Below, in pieces: positions 58,225-64,000 of a stretch of 64,000 nt of DNA (position 1 is the first letter of the stretch; each line of letters opens with the position of its first letter). The stretch covers positions 1 through 64,000 of the forward strand of contig JAFODS010000046.1 in the NCBI GenBank assembly GCA_017380575.1, given 5' to 3'. The position numbers were made by a program, and so were the translations under genes. The DNA is from Clostridia bacterium (lineage in GTDB: Bacteria; Bacillota; Clostridia; Oscillospirales; Acutalibacteraceae). The notes under the pieces were generated by a model that did no database searches, was not told where the DNA came from, and saw only the letters and a program-made list of their open reading frames with translations.

Positions 58225-59607
58225 GTGGCGGAAAATAAAATGGGCGTTATGCCCGTAAACAAACTCATTATCAATATGTCTTTGCCGATGATGATTTCAA
58301 TGCTTGTTCAGGCTTTGTATAACATTGTCGACTCTGTCTTTGTAGGAATGATAAGCGAGCAGGCGCTTACCGCGGTTTCACTCTGTTTCCCTGCACAGAA
58401 CCTTATGATTGCAGTTGCAACGGGTACAGGCGTCGGTATCAATGCTCTTTTGTCCCGTTCGCTCGGTGAAAGAAATTTTGAAAAAGCAAACAAGCTTGCT
58501 GAAAACGGTATTTTCCTTGCTGTTTTAAGTTCAATGGCATTTGTTCTGTTCGGTCTGTTTGGTGCAGAACCCTTTATGCGTTCACAGACGGGCGTTGAAG
58601 AGATTGTAAGATACGGTACATCCTACCTCAGAGTCTGTAGCTGTGCTTCACTCGGAATTTACCTTGAAATCACATTTGAAAGACTTTTACAGTCAACAGG
58701 CAGAACTACGCTTACAATGTGCACACAGGGTGTCGGTGCCATAATCAACATTGTCCTTGACCCGATATTTATTTTCAGCTCTGAAGAATCCTTCCTTGGC
58801 TTCGGTTTCGGAATGGGTGTAACGGGTGCGGCAATCGCAACTGTTTCGGGACAGATTGTTGCGGCTGTAATTGCAATTATACTTAATGCAAAAAAGAACC
58901 CTGAAATTCAGGTCAGCTTCAAAAATTTCCGACCGGACGCTAAGCTTATCGGTCAGATTTATAAAATCGGTGTGCCGTCAATTATTATGGTCGCAATCGG
59001 CTCGGTTATGACCTACTGTATGAACAAAATTCTCATCCTTTACACTCCCGGTAAGGAAACAGCGGCAACGGTTTTCGGTGCTTTCTTCAAGCTTAACAGC
59101 TTTATCTGTATGCCGATTTTCGGCCTTAACAACGGTGTTATTCCGATAATTGCTTATAACTACGGTGCAAAGCAGAAGGAGCGAATGCTTAAGACAATCA
59201 AGCTTGCAGCGGTTTATGCTGAAATTTTCAGCGTGTCGGGTGCAATACTGTTTTTGACAATTCCTGACAAGCTTCTCGGATTCTTCAGTGCTTCCGAGGC
59301 AATGCTTGAAATCGGTATCCCTGCACTGAGAATAATCGGCTCAAGCTTTATTCTTGCGGGTATCTGTATCGCACTCGGTGCGGCATTCCAGGCACTCGGA
59401 AAGAGCTTTTTCTCAATGATCGTTTCGCTCATCCGCCAGCTTCTTGTGCTTACTCCGGTTGCGTTTTTGCTCGCACTTTACGGACAGAAGGTAGGAAATC
59501 CCGACCTTGTGTGGTTCGCATATCCCGTTGCGGAGTTAACATCGCTTACGGTGTCTGTAATCTGTTACGTAATTCTTCATAAATCCGTTATTTCTAAAAT
59601 AAAATAA
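58225..59607 (+). CDS. MATE family efflux transporter
   Basis: A 460-aa membrane protein with twelve predicted helices in two halves. N-terminal MMISMLVQALYNIVDSVFVG and GTGVGINALLSRSLGE, and in the second half FGLNNGVIPIIAYNYGAKQ, are MATE hallmarks. It exports drugs or metabolites using Na+ or H+. GTG start after AAAGGAG. Confidence 0.93.
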   Translation: MAENKMGVMPVNKLIINMSLPMMISMLVQALYNIVDSVFVGMISEQALTAVSLCFPAQNLMIAVATGTGVGINALLSRSLGERNFEKANKLAENGIFLAVLSSMAFVLFGLFGAEPFMRSQTGVEEIVRYGTSYLRVCSCASLGIYLEITFERLLQSTGRTTLTMCTQGVGAIINIVLDPIFIFSSEESFLGFGFGMGVTGAAIATVSGQIVAAVIAIILNAKKNPEIQVSFKNFRPDAKLIGQIYKIGVPSIIMVAIGSVMTYCMNKILILYTPGKETAATVFGAFFKLNSFICMPIFGLNNGVIPIIAYNYGAKQKERMLKTIKLAAVYAEIFSVSGAILFLTIPDKLLGFFSASEAMLEIGIPALRIIGSSFILAGICIALGAAFQALGKSFFSMIVSLIRQLLVLTPVAFLLALYGQKVGNPDLVWFAYPVAELTSLTVSVICYVILHKSVISKIK

Positions 59608-59610
59608 TGC

Positions 59611-59646
59611 AACTGCCGTCTTCTTTCGGAGGACGGCAGTTTTCTT
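59611..59646 (+). terminator. Terminator after the MATE gene
   Basis: Arms aactgccgtc / gacggcagtt followed by ttctttgg. Confidence 0.88.
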
Positions 59647-59753
59647 TGGCAAAGTCACTAAAAAGCTATTGTTTTTTTATAGAAAATACAGATTGAATAT
59701 GCCCGCCTGAAAATGGTATACTTTCCGTATAACAGTTAAAAAGGAGAAAGATC

Positions 59754-61175
59754 ATGGCTACAAAAACCATTGAAACTCAGAACGAGAAACACGTCAAGAT
59801 GAAAGAATTTATTCTTTATCTCGTCGGTGTTTTCTTCTACACCAATATGACAGGTATGATCGGCTCATACAGAAACGCTTACCTCGTCAATGTTTTGCAA
59901 CTTACTGACGACCAGGCAACAATGTTCAACACGATTACAAGTGTTGTCGGCTTTATTCTTAATTTCTTTGTTGTTATGTACATTGACTCAAGAAAACCGG
60001 GCAAAGGCGGAAAGTTCAAACCCCTTGCAATGCTGATTGCCGTACCTATGGGCGTTTTGCTTATGCTTTCTTTCTGGACACCTCCGGGACTCGCAGGCAC
60101 ATGGCTTATGACTTACATAATCACCATTGCTGTTTTGTGGGGCGTTATGTGCAACTTCGGCGGTTCAATCAATATGGTTGCAAACGTTATGACACCCGAT
60201 ATGAAGGAACGCGACAATGTTCTTTCTTTCAGAAGCATTTCTTCTGCAGTCGGAAACTCTGCTCCTCTTGTAATCGTGCTTGTAATCGGTCTTATCTGGA
60301 AGGATAACGAAGGCTTACAGTACATAATCGGTGCAGGTCTTTGCGGTGTTGTCGGTATTATAACAGTTCTTCTCGGTATGGGTGCAGTAAAGGAAAGAGT
60401 GCCCTACACGGCTGAAAAGAAAAATCCTCTTGTAGGCTTCGGCGATGTTCTTAAGAATAAATATGCATGGGTTATCATCGCATCGGAATTCCTTAAGAGC
60501 TTCAGAAATCTTGCAACATATATGGGACCGTTCCTTGCAGCAGCACTTCTCGGTTCAACGTCAAAGTTCCTTCTTTTCGGACTTCCGACGGGTATCGGTA
60601 CAGCTGTCGGTATGCTTGTAATTAACTTCCTTCTTAAGAAGTTCAATTCAAAGGTGCTTTATATCGCAAGCGGTGTTTATTCAATCATCGCAAACACGGC
60701 AGCTTTCGGTGTAGGTTATATTTACTTCACAAATCCGAATCCTGTTTTACAGATTGTTTTCATAGTTTTCCTTTTCCTCATCGGCTTGCAGTTCGGTGCT
60801 TCAAACCTTCTTCCGTCAATGTTCCAGGCTGACGTGCTTGAGGATATGGAGGTTAAGACAGGTAAGCGTCTTGATGCATCGCTTCCGTTCGTTATTTCTA
60901 TCGGAACACTTATCAGCGGAACAGTTGCAAGTGCACTTGCACCGCAGGTTCTTTACGGTGCAGATTCAATTATTCAGTACATTCAGCCGACGGATGCAAT
61001 TCCGAACCCTGAACAGTCATTGAAATCAAAGATTCTTCTTCTTTTCTTCTACACAATTGTTCACGGTATTATGATGTTCCTTGCAGGCGTACCGTTCTTC
61101 TTCTATAAGCTTACGGGCAAAACAAAGGAAGAGGTTCACGAAAAGGTGCTTGAGTTAAGAGCAAAGAATAAATAA
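59754..61175 (+). CDS. MFS/GPH-type sugar transporter
   Basis: A 473-aa permease with about twelve helices, of the glycoside-pentoside-hexuronide:cation symporter type (NAYLVNVLQLTDDQATMFNT, YIDSRKPGKGGKFKP as the loop after helix 2, PDMKERDNVLSFRSISSAVG). It imports a sugar or glycoside; the substrate cannot be told. AAAGGAG precedes ATG; a TTGAAT-18-TATACT promoter ends near 59730. A TetR regulator converges from the other side. Confidence 0.88.
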   Translation: MATKTIETQNEKHVKMKEFILYLVGVFFYTNMTGMIGSYRNAYLVNVLQLTDDQATMFNTITSVVGFILNFFVVMYIDSRKPGKGGKFKPLAMLIAVPMGVLLMLSFWTPPGLAGTWLMTYIITIAVLWGVMCNFGGSINMVANVMTPDMKERDNVLSFRSISSAVGNSAPLVIVLVIGLIWKDNEGLQYIIGAGLCGVVGIITVLLGMGAVKERVPYTAEKKNPLVGFGDVLKNKYAWVIIASEFLKSFRNLATYMGPFLAAALLGSTSKFLLFGLPTGIGTAVGMLVINFLLKKFNSKVLYIASGVYSIIANTAAFGVGYIYFTNPNPVLQIVFIVFLFLIGLQFGASNLLPSMFQADVLEDMEVKTGKRLDASLPFVISIGTLISGTVASALAPQVLYGADSIIQYIQPTDAIPNPEQSLKSKILLLFFYTIVHGIMMFLAGVPFFFYKLTGKTKEEVHEKVLELRAKNK

Positions 61176-61189
61176 GATTATAAAAACAA

Positions 61190-61218
61190 GAAACGGAGTG
61201 CTCGTGCACTCCGTTTTA
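61190..61218. terminator. Two-way terminator between the transporter and TetR genes
   Basis: Stem aaacggagtgc / gcactccgttt with a 4-nt loop, T-rich on the plus side, A-rich on the other. Confidence 0.88.
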
Positions 61219-61227
61219 ACTTTATTA

Positions 61228-61797
61228 TCATTGTAACGGGAAGAGGGAGAATTTGCCGATGCTGGGTTTAAGAAGAACTGTCATCATATGTGCAAGTTCT
61301 TGCGCTGACATACGGTTCTGAGCGTTAAGCCAGTTCCATACAACGGTTGTCATTCCTGCAGCCGCAAACTGTATGCAGTATTTTAAAGCTTCATTTGACT
61401 GTTCTGAGGATGTATCGATAAAACGGTCAATAAGAGATGCAAAGCTTTCGCCAACGCTGAAACCGCTGTTATCGCCAAGAATAACAAGGATGGTATCCTT
61501 GTTGACGTCAACATAAGTCAGAGCTTCGCAGAGAATTTCTTCCAGCCAGACAATGCTTGTCTGATGCTTGGCAACAATCTGAGCAATTTCATGACTGACA
61601 TCATTAAGAATCTCGTTGAAAAGCTCATACTGAGAATCATAGTGATGGTAAAATGTGCTGCGATTGATATCTGCTGTTTCACAGATTTTCTTAATGCTTA
61701 TTTCGTGAATTGGTCTGTCCTTCATAAGTTCAATAAGGCTTTGCTTAAGGAGCTCACGTGTCATTTTTGCACGTCTGTCAAGTGGCTTTACAGGCAT
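61228..61797 (-). CDS. TetR/AcrR family regulator
   Basis: A 189-aa protein. The N-terminal helix-turn-helix is IKKICETADINRSTFYHHYDSQYELF (about residues 35-60), the standard TetR fold with TFYxHF-type helix; the C-terminal helices form the ligand-binding dimer domain (VVWNWLNAQNRMSAQELA, as in TetR_C_7-like DhaS-type members). It may control itself and neighbours. GGAGGGATG precedes the start. Confidence 0.92.
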   Translation of the reverse strand: MPVKPLDRRAKMTRELLKQSLIELMKDRPIHEISIKKICETADINRSTFYHHYDSQYELFNEILNDVSHEIAQIVAKHQTSIVWLEEILCEALTYVDVNKDTILVILGDNSGFSVGESFASLIDRFIDTSSEQSNEALKYCIQFAAAGMTTVVWNWLNAQNRMSAQELAHMMTVLLKPSIGKFSLFPLQ

Positions 61798-61907
61798 TTT
61801 ACATCCCTCCGAAAAATTATAGGCTTATTTTACCACAAAACCTTACAAAAAGTCAACACTGTGTATAATAAATATATTTGTGGTGATTAATTCTCAATGT
61901 GAATAAA

Positions 61908-61943
61908 AAAGCACAGTGTGTCAATTCTGACACACTGTGCTTT
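61908..61943 (-). terminator. Terminator of the dockerin gene
   Basis: Perfect 16-bp arms aaagcacagtgtgtca / tgacacactgtgcttt, 4-nt loop; minus-strand tail TTTTTT. Confidence 0.95.
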
Positions 61944-61947
61944 GGGC

Positions 61948-64000
61948 TTAAATCAAATCCCAGATGGATTTCTTTTCTGTTGAAATCTGGAGGATTGTAA
62001 GAGCATCTACAGAGTTTACTTTACCGTCACCGTTGACGTCAGCTGCAGCAAAAGCATCACCTGTAAGTGTAATTTTTTCTACACTGTGCTGAAGAACACT
62101 TAATGCATCTAATGAGTTAATTTTTCCGTCCGCATTAATGTCTGCCAAACGCGGACCGCCTCCGACATAAACATAAATTGTTTCGTTGTAAAGCTTATTG
62201 TCGCTGTAAAGGTTAAGCTTTGCATATCCGGGTTTAAGAGCTGTAACAGTCTTTCCTTCAAAGCTGATTACGCTTTCGTCGAAGTCATAATTGAGGTTGA
62301 AATCCTTCGGCATATAAGGTGTAGCTGTAATTTCAACTTCAAAGCTTTCTCCGCTGTCAATTCTGATTTCGGAAACATTTGCTTTAATTTCAAAGGTTTC
62401 AAAGTCGATTCCTTTTTCCTTTGCAAATTCTTCTGCAACAGAACCGGGGTAACAGATGATTTTGCCTTCAAATCCGTCAAAAGCATCGTCTGCAATTTCT
62501 GTTATGTTTTCGGGGATTTCAGCTGTTTTTGTATCGGCAAGGAATTTGACAATCTTTGTACCGTCAATCTTGAACGGGTCAAGGAGCTTCGGTGCAATAA
62601 CCGTTTGTGTTTCCTGCGAATTGAGATAAAGAGTATACGCTTTGTTTTCGGTAATATCGATGTCTGCTGACCAGATTTGGAAGCTTTCTGCTGTTGTCGG
62701 TGTCATTTCAACCTTTGTTTCACCGCAGACAAGTTCAAGCTTTTCTACGTCACCGGAAGTTGTGATTTCAACATTTACGGTTTCTTTATAGCTTTCCTCA
62801 GGATAATCAATATCAAAAATTCGGTTTGTTTCTTCAGTATATTCGCGTACAAAAACCTCAATGTTTCCGTAATCAAGGCTGCTGTTACCGTAAGAATAGC
62901 GAAGAAGGAGAGTGTGCTTGCCCGTTGTTTTAAGTTCAGGCATAATTGTCACAGAGGATCCGTTGTCTTTCATCCTGAATTTTACAGCAACACCGTCTTC
63001 ATAAAGTGCAAAGGTTTTAACTGCAGAATCCTTAAACACTCTTATTTTATAGGTGTCGCCTTCGTTAATCCAATCAACATAGCGTACACTTTCAAGAGCT
63101 TTCATTTCATCTATGATAGTTGCAACGTTGATTTTAAAAGGCTCGGTCTTGTGCAAATCGCCATAGACGGGGGTAACCTGGAAGCTGTAGTTTTCATCAT
63201 CGGGGAACAGATGCTTAATTGTAGAAACCGTATAGTTTCCGACAGTCTTTTTGTAAAGGTAAGCAGGAGATGTTTCTGTATAAGTTGTTGTGCCGTTGGT
63301 ACCGGCAAATGTAAGCTTGGTCGGGTTACCGTTTGAAACAACAATCAGGCTGCTTCTTGAGTTGATTCTGAATACTCCGTCTGCCGCACAGGCAACAACA
63401 CCTGTTGTTTCATTCTCTGTATCCGCAAGTCCTGCAATAAGAGAGGAAAGTTTACTGTAGTTTGTAACCTTTGCTTTTGATTTGTCACTTAAAGCATCAT
63501 AAGCAACCTGTGCTTCAAAAATTTCCTGGATAAAACGGTTGCCTGTATTTTCTTTCGGCAACATCTTTATCATATTGATAACGTCTTTATGATTTTCTCT
63601 CGGGTTTATCTGAATTTCAAATTCTGTTGAAGCATTACCATATCGAAGAACAACAAAAGTTTTTCCGATTTCTTCGGTTACCTTACCGTAGGCGAAGAAT
63701 TGCTCACCGAGAGAATCTTTAACGTATGTATATGCAAGCTGTGGTTTAACTGTCTGCACGGTACCGTCGCTGTATGTTGCAGTCAGTCCGATGTTTTCAA
63801 GGTCGAGTGCTTCGCCTGCATTGTAATTTAATTTTATGTTTTCGGATGAAACAGAAAGACGGATTAATTCTGTTTCTGTCAGACAATATGAACCGGAAAC
63901 AACGTTGTTGTTTTCGTCATAGCACACAGCTGTAATAACTGAACCTTCCGAAATTTTCGGAAGAGTAATCTTTGTGTTTTTATCAGTCGGGGCGAATTCG
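61948..64000 (-). CDS. Dockerin-containing extracellular protein (5' end outside the window)
   Basis: The frame stays open to base 64000 on the minus strand, so the N-terminus is missing; 683 residues are seen. It has repeated beta-sandwich Ig-like domains (IRLSVSSENIKLNYNAGEAL as a bacterial Ig-like/DUF5011-type start, YGNASTEFEIQINPRE, and a later SEIRIDSGESFEVEITATPY). The last 60 residues are a type I dockerin: two calcium-binding repeats, DINADGKINSLDALSVLQ and DVNGDGKVNSVDALTILQ. Such dockerins bind cohesins in cellulosome-like assemblies. No catalytic domain is in the visible part. Confidence 0.88.
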   Translation of the reverse strand, partial: EFAPTDKNTKITLPKISEGSVITAVCYDENNNVVSGSYCLTETELIRLSVSSENIKLNYNAGEALDLENIGLTATYSDGTVQTVKPQLAYTYVKDSLGEQFFAYGKVTEEIGKTFVVLRYGNASTEFEIQINPRENHKDVINMIKMLPKENTGNRFIQEIFEAQVAYDALSDKSKAKVTNYSKLSSLIAGLADTENETTGVVACAADGVFRINSRSSLIVVSNGNPTKLTFAGTNGTTTYTETSPAYLYKKTVGNYTVSTIKHLFPDDENYSFQVTPVYGDLHKTEPFKINVATIIDEMKALESVRYVDWINEGDTYKIRVFKDSAVKTFALYEDGVAVKFRMKDNGSSVTIMPELKTTGKHTLLLRYSYGNSSLDYGNIEVFVREYTEETNRIFDIDYPEESYKETVNVEITTSGDVEKLELVCGETKVEMTPTTAESFQIWSADIDITENKAYTLYLNSQETQTVIAPKLLDPFKIDGTKIVKFLADTKTAEIPENITEIADDAFDGFEGKIICYPGSVAEEFAKEKGIDFETFEIKANVSEIRIDSGESFEVEITATPYMPKDFNLNYDFDESVISFEGKTVTALKPGYAKLNLYSDNKLYNETIYVYVGGGPRLADINADGKINSLDALSVLQHSVEKITLTGDAFAAADVNGDGKVNSVDALTILQISTEKKSIWDLI

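Noticed and set aside
62677-63336. 219-codon plus-strand frame opposite the dockerin gene
   Set aside because: Shadow of the real minus-strand gene; no family or ribosome site.

Overview
The window looks like chromosome of an anaerobic Clostridia member, probably a gut or rumen Oscillospiraceae/Ruminococcus-like bacterium. This is inferred from strong AGGAGG-type ribosome sites, a moderately AT-rich composition, a dockerin-bearing surface protein, a 2-hydroxyacyl-CoA dehydratase-type operon with its Fe-S activase, SpaA-like surface protein plus sortase, fucose catabolism, and TnpV/MobV-type mobile genes. No rRNA, tRNA or CRISPR array was seen.

Layout. 0-1.75 kb: end of a Lys-rich protein, a sortase-anchored surface protein and its sortase. 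1.8-8.4 kb: a methyltransferase and a six-gene operon (CooC-like ATPase, two dehydratase-like subunits, activase, small membrane protein, Cys-motif protein), bracketed by two copies of a 190-bp repeat that carries a promoter and the start of a small ORF. 8.4-17.1 kb: a type I restriction-modification locus (hsdR, hsdM, hsdS) whose hsdS faces two inverted silent specificity cassettes and a tyrosine recombinase, i.e. a phase-variable shufflon. 17.4-24.7 kb: seven co-oriented genes (two DUF262 proteins, a Fic protein, an XRE regulator, three proteins of unknown function), probably a defence operon. 25.1-28.6 kb: a DUF3990/HTH toxin-antitoxin pair with a well-defined operator-promoter, a TnpV remnant, and an AbiE-like pair. 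28.6-33.5 kb: an integrative mobilizable element (TnpV, DUF6809, MobV relaxase, RepA-like ATPase, MobC-like, integrase, excisionase) next to the 3' end of guaA. A 14-bp copy of the guaA 3' end lies at 1773-1786, so 1.77-34.0 kb may be one composite island.

34-64 kb is ordinary chromosome: guaA (synthetase half only), dispersed GC-rich repeats, an ECF sigma factor with its partner, a phosphoesterase, nitroreductase, GH16 enzyme, TPP-riboswitch-controlled thiT, comM, the fucU-fucK-fucI operon, an acyltransferase, a glycan-modification operon (GT4, GINT1-like, ATP-grasp, phosphoesterase), a 600-aa unknown protein coupled to a shrunken GH38-like protein, the nifS-nifU-mnmA sulfur-transfer operon, a MATE exporter, a GPH-type sugar transporter, a TetR regulator and a dockerin protein running off the end.

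The strongest candidates for something new are the hsdS shufflon with its in-frame cassettes, the unknown genes of the 17.4-24.7 kb operon, the dehydratase/CooC-like module, the duplicated promoter-plus-small-ORF repeat, and the GH38-derived protein lacking its catalytic residues. All homology statements come from reading motifs, not from database searches.
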